DNA of 64,000 bases. It comes from Moellerella sp963519845 (GTDB taxonomy: Bacteria; Pseudomonadota; Gammaproteobacteria; Enterobacterales; Enterobacteriaceae). Under the pieces are notes generated by a model, which ran no database searches, had not been told where the DNA came from, and worked only from the letters and a program-made list of their open reading frames with translations. Below are positions 1 to 7,798 of this stretch, piece by piece (position 1 is the first letter of the stretch; the number at the start of each line of letters is the position of its first letter). The stretch is taken from contig CAUQNX010000002.1 of NCBI GenBank assembly GCA_963519845.1, positions 1 through 64,000 on the forward strand. Reading direction: 5' to 3'. The position numbers and the translations under genes are program-made.

Positions 1-99
1 AAGGACGGTTTGGGGCGTCATATCGGGAGCTGCGGACCACTTAATCGCAACTTCCCAAAGCAAATCATGTTCTTTCAACACTTTATCAAAATAGATTAA
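1..99 (+). other. Possible 3' end of a truncated ORF at the window edge
   Basis: The first 100 bases are clearly less AT-rich than the following 400, which suggests the edge of a coding region. Frame 1 on the plus strand is open from base 1 to a TAA at 97-99 (32 codons). The minus-strand frame is also open over the same stretch, so the strand is not certain. I do not recognise either translation. In E. coli the divergent neighbour of hns is tdk; neither translation resembles Tdk. Confidence 0.2.
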
Positions 100-578
100 C
101 TTATACTGTTTATATATCCTACTATATAAATAAAAGGCTAGAATATTGCTAATTTAAGACGTATTTGTACTAGTTACTAGCTTTATTAATAATTGATCTT
201 GATAGTTAAACTAAAAAACAATCCTTTTCGTACTTTAGTATACTCAACAAATAATTTAGTTTAGGTTCGGTGTAACTTCAATTTAGCTTGAAGGAATAGC
301 ACAAAAAATCCCTTTTTAGTTCCTATAAGCTTTACATTTAGGGCAAATATAAATAGCATCGACTGGCAGCCAATTTAAAACCTCATTTTCATATCCTGCT
401 AACTTTTATAAAAATGAGGTTTATATAACTTTGAAAAGTTAATATTCTTTTTGTAAAGAAATTGCATCCAACAGAGAGAAGTTTTAAATTAATAGTGGAA
501 ATTAGCTATTGCAGAATATATAATAGCATTCTATTATTAAGAACACATAAACCAACTAATTAATTTGAGACCAGGAAA
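100..578. other. AT-rich intergenic region upstream of hns
   Basis: This stretch of about 480 bases has no plausible gene. It is extremely AT-rich, as expected for the hns promoter, which is itself a curved, H-NS-autoregulated region in enterobacteria. I cannot assign a single promoter with confidence. The only clear signal is the AGGA ribosome binding site at 573-576 for hns. Confidence 0.5.
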
Positions 579-986
579 ATGAGCGAATCATTAAAAGCAT
601 TAAATAACATCCGTACTCTTCGTGCACAGGCAAGAGAACTTTCTCTGGAATCACTGGAAGAGATGCTAGACAAATTAGAAGTTGTTGTTAATGAACGTCG
701 TGAAGAAGAGAGTCAAGTTCAAGCAGAGTTAGAAGAACGCACTAATAAACTGGCAAAGTTCCTTGAAATGATGCACGCAGAAGGTATTGACCCAGATGAA
801 TTACTGAAAGCACCAAGCGTAACTAAAACAAGTGCAAAAACTAAACGTGCTGCACGTCCAGCTAAATATAAATATATTGATGAGAATGGTGAGTCTAAAA
901 CTTGGACAGGCCAAGGCCGTACACCAGCTGTAATCAAACAAGCTCTTGAAGAAAAAGGTCAGAAATTAGAAGATTTCTTAATCTAA
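579..986 (+). CDS. hns: Nucleoid-structuring protein H-NS
   Basis: This encodes the 135-residue nucleoid protein H-NS, which coats AT-rich DNA and silences horizontally acquired genes. The N-terminal oligomerisation helices begin MSESLKALNNIRTLRAQ, followed by a long coiled coil to about residue 65. A basic linker (KTKRAARPAKYKY) leads into the C-terminal DNA-binding domain with the AT-hook-like motif TWTGQGRTPAVIKQAL. Length matches the 137-residue E. coli protein. The ATG at 579 follows AGGA with 2-nt spacing. A strong terminator follows at 1007. galU lies convergently downstream, as near E. coli hns. The hook is intact, so the AT-rich accessory regions in this window are plausible silencing targets (inference). 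Confidence 0.97.
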   Translation: MSESLKALNNIRTLRAQARELSLESLEEMLDKLEVVVNERREEESQVQAELEERTNKLAKFLEMMHAEGIDPDELLKAPSVTKTSAKTKRAARPAKYKYIDENGESKTWTGQGRTPAVIKQALEEKGQKLEDFLI

Positions 987-1006
987 TATATTTATCTCTC
1001 TAAAAA

Positions 1007-1032
1007 ATGCCCTCTTTGGAGGGTATTTTTTT
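1007..1032 (+). terminator. Intrinsic terminator of hns
   Basis: An 8-bp stem (1007-1014 with 1019-1026, one G-T pair) closes a 4-nt loop and is followed by seven T residues. It lies 20 bases after the hns stop codon. Confidence 0.9.
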
Positions 1033-1588
1033 ACTCTCATAATGAGTTATCTGGTTTTTATTTTATCTTTCCCTAGATTGTCTGACTATTAATACTCCAC
1101 TTCATTGAGATAATTTACTCCGTTAATATATTGTCATTTTATAAAATATTCCTATCTGATATTTGAATTTACTTCTAAGATAACACTTAGATACTGTTCT
1201 TCTACTCAAATAAAGTAGATAGCAAAACTCACTATCGCTAGCCGCTCAAAAGAATCCTATCTCTATTCATTCGATATAGAGTAAAGTTATGTAATTAAAA
1301 CAGTAATAAAAAACATTTAAATTATAAATCAATTTACGAATATGCTAATTATTAGTTATATATATTTTTATACAGCCTAGTTTGCGTATCACTATGAAAC
1401 AAGATCGGGTATTTATACCTAGGAAAATAAAACCAATTAATGATGATTGTTTAGCTAACGATAATTCGTTTTTGTTATCTAAATACGATTGACCATTATG
1501 GGCGATACCAAATAAAGTATAACAATGCTTCATCAATAACTAACACTCTAGGTTAGATATTTATCTTTTATGCATTCTCTAAATAGAA
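1033..1588. other. AT-rich gap between hns and galU
   Basis: About 550 bases separate the hns and galU terminators. The only open frame of note (1345-1533, minus strand, about 62 residues) has no convincing ribosome binding site, no recognisable domain and a composition like its surroundings. I see nothing else that I can support. Confidence 0.5.
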
Positions 1589-1618
1589 AAAGCCGATATG
1601 CAATCACATATCGGCTTT
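1589..1618 (-). terminator. Terminator of galU
   Basis: A perfect 12-bp stem (1589-1600 with 1607-1618) closes a 6-nt loop. On the minus strand the stem is followed by a T-rich run, so it terminates galU. It may also act on transcripts arriving from the hns side. Confidence 0.9.
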
Positions 1619-1648
1619 AGTTAATATCAAAATAAGGCGATTAAGATA

Positions 1649-2578
1649 TTAGTTTTTGACGTTTAATTTTTTAGGCAGATTCTGTATCCATTTAGAGAAC
1701 TCAGGACCAAACTCGCCGTGCTGCATGCCATACTCAACGAATGCACGCATGTAACCCAGTTTATTCCCACAATCATGACTCTTACCACAAAGGTGGTAGG
1801 CCTCGACAGGCTCTTGTCCGTCAATCAACATAGCTATCGCATCCGTTAATTGGATCTCATCACCTGCACCAGGGGCAGTTTTGGCTAATAGTGGCCAGAT
1901 TTTTTCAGTTAGCACGTAACGGCCAACAATAGATAAGTTTGAAGGGGCATCTTCTTTACGAGGTTTTTCGACCATACGGAGAATTTTTTTACTCTCTCCT
2001 GCATGTAGCGCCTCACCATTACAGTCAACAATCCCGTAATTGCACACCTCTTCTTCAGGAACCGGCTCAACCAGAATTTGGCTGGCGCCTGTTTCATCAA
2101 AACGCGCTAGCATGGCGCTCAAATTAAAGGTTTTTGGATCAGCCGTATAATGGTCGAGGATAACATCGGGCAGGATCACTGCAAAAGGCTCATCACCAAT
2201 AAGCGGTTTAGCACATAAAATTGCGTGCCCTAAGCCTTTAGCTATGCCCTGTCTGGTTTGCATTATAGTGACATGGCGAGGACAAATAGATTGCACCTCA
2301 TCAAGCAGCTGGCGCTTAACGCGACGTTCTAAAATAGCCTCTAATTCAAAACTGGTATCAAAGTGGTTTTCAATGGAATTTTTAGATGAATGAGTCACTA
2401 ATACAATTTCATTAATACCCGCGGCGATACATTCATTAACCACGTACTGTATTAATGGCTTATCAACTAGAGGTAACATCTCTTTCGGAATAGCCTTAGT
2501 TGCGGGCAGCATACGAGTCCCTAATCCTGCGACAGGGATGACCGCTTTACGTACTTTATGTTTATTCACGTTTTGCAT
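1649..2578 (-). CDS. galU: UTP-glucose-1-phosphate uridylyltransferase
   Basis: GalU makes UDP-glucose from UTP and glucose-1-phosphate in the cytoplasm, feeding lipopolysaccharide core, trehalose and galactose metabolism. The 309-residue protein has the nucleotidyltransferase signature near residues 13-35 (AVIPVAGLGTRMLPATKAIP, then KEMLPLVDKP) and a later GAGDEIQLTDAI block, all typical of the bacterial GalU family (about 302 residues). The ATG at 2578 is preceded by a GGGGAG motif. It is transcribed alone toward hns and ends at the bidirectional-looking hairpin at 1589-1618. Adjacency to hns and rssB is as in E. coli. Confidence 0.97.
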   Translation of the reverse strand: MQNVNKHKVRKAVIPVAGLGTRMLPATKAIPKEMLPLVDKPLIQYVVNECIAAGINEIVLVTHSSKNSIENHFDTSFELEAILERRVKRQLLDEVQSICPRHVTIMQTRQGIAKGLGHAILCAKPLIGDEPFAVILPDVILDHYTADPKTFNLSAMLARFDETGASQILVEPVPEEEVCNYGIVDCNGEALHAGESKKILRMVEKPRKEDAPSNLSIVGRYVLTEKIWPLLAKTAPGAGDEIQLTDAIAMLIDGQEPVEAYHLCGKSHDCGNKLGYMRAFVEYGMQHGEFGPEFSKWIQNLPKKLNVKN

Positions 2579-2732
2579 AATTTAATATCTCCCCAAAACA
2601 CCCATACCCGCAGGAATAAGACCAACAGAAACAAGCGTTCTAAAAATAGTGCTGCGGAGTATAACAGGAATAATAAAGTGATAAATAGTTAAAGCCATAT
2701 TTAGGTTTTTTTACTGCATTATTACTTGTTTT

Positions 2733-3761
2733 TTATAATAACCCTTCATCAGAAGATAGTGAGGTAAACATCAATGTGATTTGATGCCCTCTATTCGATA
2801 TTTTACATTGCCAATCAGTGCCTTTTTCATCCAATTGACTGGTATATAAATTCTTCAAAGTTCCTAATGGCACACTATTTTTTAAACTGTAATTACCTGT
2901 CTCTGTCTTTAATTCAACCTCAAGTCCCGCACTGGTGATAATAATCGTTTTTTTCTTAGTGTTAAAATATCCTAATACGAGTGGGAATTGGCCACTAAAA
3001 CCGGAATCATCCAATAAATAGTTGAGGTGTTGAATGATCTGCTCAATTTTAGGTAATTTCTTATCTGGATTATTGACCGCATTTTTCAATAAATTATTAA
3101 ACACGACCCTAATCAATAATGCCGCCATGGCACCTTCATGAGGAGAACGCTCTATATCAATACAGTAAAAACCTATTTGGTTATCCGATAGTGGCGCTAA
3201 ATCAAGTAATAATCCTAAGTGATCTGCATTGTTTAATTGTCGATAATTAATTCTATAACTATTCATTATTTGACAAATAGGCGGTTGCAGCTGCATAAGC
3301 ACATTGCTGACATTATTATCTTGCTGCTGTAATAGCGCCGAAATATGATGAAATTCAGTTTCCGCTAATTCATTCGACGCATAACGCTGTGGATAAAGAG
3401 AGGTAAGAATAGCCTGTTCGATTTCACTTAAGTTATTAATGGGTTTTAATAATGCATCTTTAGCACCTAACCTGAGCATATGATCGACTTGGCTAAAATC
3501 GCTTGTTCCTGAGATCACAATTACCGGAATATTCAATTTTAATGCCACTAAACTGGACATAAAATCACCCCCCGACATAATTGGCATACTTAAATCACAC
3601 AATATAATATCGGGTATAATAGTGCCGCTGATAAGTTGATCTAACGCATCCTGTCCATTATCAGCAAGAAATACCTGCGCACCTAAGGATTTTAGATACA
3701 GCTCTAGCGTGGTACGGAAAACAATTTCATCTTCAACTATCAGTATCTTTTTCTCTTTCAT
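2733..3761 (-). CDS. rssB: RpoS-directing response regulator RssB
   Basis: RssB is the ClpXP adaptor that binds the stationary-phase sigma factor RpoS and delivers it for degradation. The 342-residue protein has an N-terminal receiver domain (about 1-125) with the acidic pair at D11-E12, the phospho-acceptor Asp at residue 56 in LCDLSMP and the conserved Lys at 106 (LLKP). The C-terminal half resembles a degenerate PP2C-type phosphatase domain, as in E. coli RssB (337 residues). The neighbour galU matches the E. coli order. rssA, which precedes rssB in E. coli, is missing; the next gene is ychJ on the opposite strand. Sequence divergence from E. coli is substantial, so the symbol rests on architecture plus synteny. 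Confidence 0.9.
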   Translation of the reverse strand: MKEKKILIVEDEIVFRTTLELYLKSLGAQVFLADNGQDALDQLISGTIIPDIILCDLSMPIMSGGDFMSSLVALKLNIPVIVISGTSDFSQVDHMLRLGAKDALLKPINNLSEIEQAILTSLYPQRYASNELAETEFHHISALLQQQDNNVSNVLMQLQPPICQIMNSYRINYRQLNNADHLGLLLDLAPLSDNQIGFYCIDIERSPHEGAMAALLIRVVFNNLLKNAVNNPDKKLPKIEQIIQHLNYLLDDSGFSGQFPLVLGYFNTKKKTIIITSAGLEVELKTETGNYSLKNSVPLGTLKNLYTSQLDEKGTDWQCKISNRGHQITLMFTSLSSDEGLL

Positions 3762-3884
3762 ATAAAATCCGTATGATAGTAAGACGCGTTAAACTCAAGG
3801 TTATTATTAATAGTAGATAACTATTTGCGATTATATTTTTAATTATAGTTATTTTTATTCAAAATTGATAATTACAAGGACAAA

Positions 3885-4364
3885 ATGGACGATATTTTAA
3901 ATACCCCCTGCTTTTGTGGCAGTAAATTGCGCTTCGAACACTGCTGTCACCGCTTTATTAGTCAGCAGCAGCGCCCATCGACCGCAGAGATGCTGATGCG
4001 CTCGCGTTACAGCGCTTATGTGACCCACAATGCCGACTATCTGATTCAAACTTGGCATCCTCAATGCCATTGGGAAAATCTACATCAAGAGCTAGTCAAG
4101 AGTTTCGCTGACACTAAATGGCTTGGTCTGCATGTCATTAGTTCTTCTAATGGTAAAAATAGTGATGAGGCTTATGTCGAATTTTCGGCTTGCTTTATTA
4201 ACGAAAAAGCCGATGATAAACAACTAATTCATGAGCGTTCTCGCTTTCTTCGCATTGATCAACAGTGGCTTTATATCGATGGTATTACACCCAAAATCGG
4301 TAGAAACGATTCTTGTCCTTGCGGTTCAGGGAAGAAGTATAAGAAATGCTGTGGCGATAATTAA
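3885..4364 (+). CDS. ychJ: YchJ family protein with two SEC-C zinc motifs
   Basis: This 159-residue protein belongs to the UPF0225/YchJ family. It carries a Cys-rich SEC-C-type motif at each end: an N-terminal one (CFCGSKLRFEHCC, about residues 9-21) and a canonical C-terminal one (CPCGSGKKYKKCC). The middle is an NTF2-like fold with the family block LMRSRYSAYV. SEC-C motifs bind zinc and are best known from the tail of SecA, but the cellular role of YchJ is unknown. AAGGA at 3876-3880 sits 4 nt before the ATG. It is divergent from rssB and runs toward purU, matching the E. coli arrangement. Confidence 0.93.
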   Translation: MDDILNTPCFCGSKLRFEHCCHRFISQQQRPSTAEMLMRSRYSAYVTHNADYLIQTWHPQCHWENLHQELVKSFADTKWLGLHVISSSNGKNSDEAYVEFSACFINEKADDKQLIHERSRFLRIDQQWLYIDGITPKIGRNDSCPCGSGKKYKKCCGDN

Positions 4365-4460
4365 TTTTGTTTCTCTCTGGAAACAACGGGGAATAACACT
4401 CTTTTTTAGTCACAGTTGATAATGACTAAAATTGAAACCATTAAAGGATTCAACAGTTTC

Positions 4461-5309
4461 ATGCAACACAAAAATGTACAACGGAAAGTTCTCAGAACTA
4501 TTTGCCCTGATGCAAAGGGTCTTATCGCTAAAATCACTAACATTTGTTATAAATACCAACTAAACATCGTTCAAAATAATGAGTTTGTTGACCATCGCAC
4601 TGGGCGCTTTTTTATGCGCACGGAATTAGAGGGTATTTTTAACGATGAAACGCTACTCGCCGATCTGGATGATGCGCTGCCTGTTGGCTCAAAACGTGAG
4701 TTAAACGCCTCCGGCCGCCGCCGTATCGTGATTATGGTGACCAAAGAGGCTCATTGCCTCGGCGATCTACTGATGAAAAGTGCTTACGATGGCCTCGATG
4801 TAGAAATTGTCGCTGTTATTGGTAATCACGACACGCTCAAACCATTAGTCGAACAATTTGGTATTACTTTCCATCATATTAGTCATGAAGGTCTGACGCG
4901 CGAGCAGCATGATGAAAAAATGATGGCGCAGATTGATCAATACCAACCCGATTATGTTGTGCTGGCGAAATATATGCGTGTATTAACGCCTGCATTTGTC
5001 CAACACTACCCAAATCAAATTATTAATATTCACCACTCATTTTTGCCCGCCTTTATCGGCTCACGTCCTTATCACCAAGCTTATGAGCGTGGCGTGAAAA
5101 TTATCGGAGCCACTGCTCACTTTGTGAATGATAGTTTGGATGAAGGTCCAATCATTACACAAGACGTGATTAATATTGATCACACCTTTACGGCAGACGA
5201 TATGATGCGTGCAGGACGTGATGTAGAAAAAAATGTGTTAAGTCAGGCACTTTTTTGGGTATTCGCTCAACGTGTTTTTGTTTATGGTAATCGCACTGTT
5301 ATTCTATAA
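4461..5309 (+). CDS. purU: Formyltetrahydrofolate deformylase
   Basis: PurU hydrolyses 10-formyl-THF to THF and formate, supplying formate for PurT-dependent purine synthesis and balancing one-carbon pools. The protein has an N-terminal ACT domain (VLRTICPDAKGLIAKI) and a C-terminal formyltransferase-type domain with INIHHSFLPAF and DEGPIITQD active-site blocks. I start it at the ATG at 4461, giving about 282 residues and an N-terminus (MQHKNVQRKVLRT) that aligns with the 280-residue E. coli enzyme. An upstream ATG at 4422 in the same frame would add 13 residues but has no ribosome binding site, whereas AAAGGA at 4443-4448 serves 4461. tRNA-Tyr follows, as in E. coli. Confidence 0.95.
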   Translation: MQHKNVQRKVLRTICPDAKGLIAKITNICYKYQLNIVQNNEFVDHRTGRFFMRTELEGIFNDETLLADLDDALPVGSKRELNASGRRRIVIMVTKEAHCLGDLLMKSAYDGLDVEIVAVIGNHDTLKPLVEQFGITFHHISHEGLTREQHDEKMMAQIDQYQPDYVVLAKYMRVLTPAFVQHYPNQIINIHHSFLPAFIGSRPYHQAYERGVKIIGATAHFVNDSLDEGPIITQDVINIDHTFTADDMMRAGRDVEKNVLSQALFWVFAQRVFVYGNRTVIL

Positions 5310-5349
5310 TCATCGAATAAGCGCATACTAAACGGACATAAAGTTTAAA

Positions 5350-5373
5350 AAAACAGCATGCGAACGCTGTTTT
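5350..5373 (+). terminator. Intrinsic terminator of purU
   Basis: The 8-bp stem AAAACAGC/GCTGTTTT (5350-5357 with 5366-5373) closes an 8-nt loop 40 bases after the purU stop. Its descending arm ends in a T run. Confidence 0.8.
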
Positions 5374-5384
5374 GCAATTAAAGC

Positions 5385-5418
5385 TTTACAGCGGCAGTTC
5401 ATCTGATATGATTCTGCC
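5385..5418 (+). promoter_or_regulatory. tRNA-Tyr promoter with GC-rich discriminator
   Basis: A -35 box TTTACA (5385-5390) and a -10 box TATGAT (5407-5412) are separated by 16 bases. A GC-rich discriminator (TCTGCCCGC) follows the -10 box, the feature that makes stable RNA promoters such as E. coli tyrT sensitive to ppGpp. The stringent control itself is inferred. Confidence 0.75.
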
Positions 5419-5451
5419 CGCTGTCAAGGATAGCGACAAGTTAAAAATTTG

Positions 5452-5536
<85 letters not shown>

Positions 5537-5562
5537 TTTTTAACGAGTTAATCACTTCGGAT

Positions 5563-6426
5563 TCAACTCATCTTCTCAATCACATTAATAAACCTATTTA
5601 AGACGCTTGAATGCGCTTTAGATTTATAGATATAGCATTTTAGCTTCATATTAAGTGATTCGAGCGAAATAAAAATAATATTTTCGTCACTCGCACACTC
5701 CTCCGGTAATTCATCGATTAAACCAATAAAATTACCACATTGGATAAAATTTAAGCAACAACTCACATTATCCATTTGGCGCACACTTATTTGCGTTTCC
5801 GTCGCTTGTATCTGCTCCAGCAACTGTTCCATGAGTTGGCTTTTGTATAGCACGGGATCACAGAGCCAAGTGTACTTACTTAATAATTCAAGAATATTCC
5901 CTTGGCACTCCTCATGCAGCGCACGGCGGCAGTAGATGCCCAGTGAGCTCTGATCAATCTCCTTTAACAAACTAAAACGTTCGCTTACCACCTTCTCTGA
6001 GCTTAAAATTAAGCTATTACCATCATAGTCGATAATATCGTCAAGATCAGAATAGTTAAATCGCAGCACATTAACCTGAGCATTATTTTGGTTGGCTGCC
6101 TGATATAAATTAATAAGGTGGCGATCTTTTCCCCAATCATAATAAATATTAGCTTCGTTACTAACATTTCCCGTAAAATGTTTTTTTGTTATTTCTTTTT
6201 CCTGTAAGTATAGATCTCGCAGATCATTATATAACTCTAATCCATCTTTTGTGAGCGTCATTCCAAATTTCTCTCTTTTAAAAAGACGCTTACCTAAAAT
6301 AGTTTCAAAATCTTTTATCGATTTGGCAATTGGTGGTGTTGTTCGGTTCATAACACGAGCAGCTTTACTTAATGATCCATTTTCAACGACAGCCATAAAA
6401 GCCTCTAATTTTCTTGAAAAAAACAT
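5563..6426 (-). CDS. LysR-family transcriptional regulator (unassigned)
   Basis: A 287-residue LysR-type regulator. The winged helix-turn-helix lies at residues 1-65 (SLSKAARVMNRTTPPIAKSI, then FETILGKRLFKRE). The C-terminal effector-binding half is poorly conserved and slightly shorter than usual (LysR proteins are commonly about 300 residues), so no ligand can be proposed. The start ATG at 6426 follows GGGG with about 8-nt spacing. It is an orphan: tRNA-Tyr lies downstream and a 480-base AT-rich gap upstream, so its target genes are not evident from context. Composition is as AT-rich as the gap beside it, consistent with a locally acquired gene. Confidence 0.8.
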   Translation of the reverse strand: MFFSRKLEAFMAVVENGSLSKAARVMNRTTPPIAKSIKDFETILGKRLFKREKFGMTLTKDGLELYNDLRDLYLQEKEITKKHFTGNVSNEANIYYDWGKDRHLINLYQAANQNNAQVNVLRFNYSDLDDIIDYDGNSLILSSEKVVSERFSLLKEIDQSSLGIYCRRALHEECQGNILELLSKYTWLCDPVLYKSQLMEQLLEQIQATETQISVRQMDNVSCCLNFIQCGNFIGLIDELPEECASDENIIFISLESLNMKLKCYIYKSKAHSSVLNRFINVIEKMS

Positions 6427-6908
6427 ATCTATAGCCCCATTAATAAAAAATTAAAATAAGATCATATAGATATAAATTGAATGAAATTTATTCTATATAT
6501 CAATAGGTTGTGCGCAAGCCAATATAATTTACACTAAGTAAAAATTTAAACTACCAGTCAATTAAATTAATAATTCTAATTTGAATAAATAATAAAAAAC
6601 CATTACTAAAAACACATAATTTCTAACAAACTCAGTCATACCAATCTAGTGTTTTATGTAATTAAAATTTGTAACGCCTCCATTAAACGAGAATAACTAA
6701 CCTGATTTTAATTGGATGATAATAAATAATAGAATATGATTAAATTTAATTATTTATTTATCATGTATGAAAATCCATTTTTATTTTTAATAACTATTAA
6801 ATTAATATCGGATAATATAATTATTGATTATCAAAAATAATTATCCACATAAATTTTGTCATCTGTTAGAATAGGATTTTAAGCCAAAATCGGGATATTA
6901 TTATTAAT
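6427..6908. other. AT-rich gap between the LysR gene and xthA
   Basis: About 480 very AT-rich bases contain no credible gene. They must hold the divergent promoters of the LysR gene and xthA, but I cannot pick single promoters out of the background of TA-rich words. Confidence 0.4.
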
Positions 6909-7721
6909 ATGAAATTTATCTCTTTCAATATCAATGGACTAAGAGCACGACCACATCAACTCGCTGCAATCATTGAGAAACACCAACCTGATGTTATCGG
7001 ACTACAAGAAATTAAAGTTCACGATGATATGTTCCCGTTAGATGAAGTCAGTCAATTGGGCTATCATGTTTTCTATCATGGACAAAAAGCCCACTATGGC
7101 GTTGCCTTATTAGTGAAGCAACAACCCATCGAAGTGCGTAAAGGCTTTCCTAGCGATGAAGATGATGCTCAGCGACGCATTATTATGGCGGATATTGAAA
7201 CCGACGATGGCCTACTAACGGTAATTAATGGCTATTTCCCGCAAGGTGAAAGTCGTGACCATCCGACCAAATTTCCAGCTAAAGCCAAATTTTATCAAGA
7301 TCTGCAAACCTATATTGAATCCATTAAATCCCCAGATAGACACCTACTTATTATGGGTGATTTAAATATCAGCCCCACTGATAAAGATATTGGTATTGGT
7401 GAACCCAATATGAAGCGTTGGTTACGCACCGGGAAATGCTCTTTTTTACCGGAAGAGCGTGAGTGGATGGCTAGATTAATGAATTGGGGGTTGGTGGATA
7501 CTTATCGCCAGATGCACCCAGAGACTGATGATCAATTTTCATGGTTTGATTACCGTTCTAAAGGCTTTGATGATAATCGTGGCTTACGCATCGATCTGCT
7601 ATTAGCGAGTCAACCCTTAGCGTCGCGTTGTACTGCAACGGGCATTGACTATGAGATCCGCGCTATGGAAAAACCTTCTGATCACGCTCCCGTATGGGCT
7701 GAGTTTGATTTGAAGGCGTAA
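6909..7721 (+). CDS. xthA: Exodeoxyribonuclease III
   Basis: ExoIII is the main AP endonuclease and a 3'-5' exonuclease in base-excision repair. The 270-residue protein starts MKFISFNINGLRARP, carries the metal-binding Glu34 in LQEIKV, the catalytic GDLN block with Asp151 and Asn153, Asp229 in RIDL and His259 in SDHAPVW. All positions match E. coli XthA (268 residues) almost exactly. It is monocistronic and convergent with topB across a shared hairpin at 7751-7777. Confidence 0.97.
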   Translation: MKFISFNINGLRARPHQLAAIIEKHQPDVIGLQEIKVHDDMFPLDEVSQLGYHVFYHGQKAHYGVALLVKQQPIEVRKGFPSDEDDAQRRIIMADIETDDGLLTVINGYFPQGESRDHPTKFPAKAKFYQDLQTYIESIKSPDRHLLIMGDLNISPTDKDIGIGEPNMKRWLRTGKCSFLPEEREWMARLMNWGLVDTYRQMHPETDDQFSWFDYRSKGFDDNRGLRIDLLLASQPLASRCTATGIDYEIRAMEKPSDHAPVWAEFDLKA

Positions 7722-7750
7722 TCTAGGCTGACAAATATTGAGCGGATAAA

Positions 7751-7777
7751 AAAAGGCCATTTAATCAATGGCCTTTT
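7751..7777. terminator. Bidirectional terminator between xthA and topB
   Basis: The 10-bp stem AAAAGGCCAT/ATGGCCTTTT (7751-7760 with 7768-7777) closes a 7-nt loop, with A and T runs on its two sides. It can end both converging transcripts. Confidence 0.9.
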
Positions 7778-7798
7778 TGGTTTTTTATTAGATCTAAA

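Noticed and set aside
1345..1536. Minus-strand open frame of about 62 residues between hns and galU
   Set aside because: No convincing ribosome binding site, no recognisable domain, and composition identical to the surrounding AT-rich gap.
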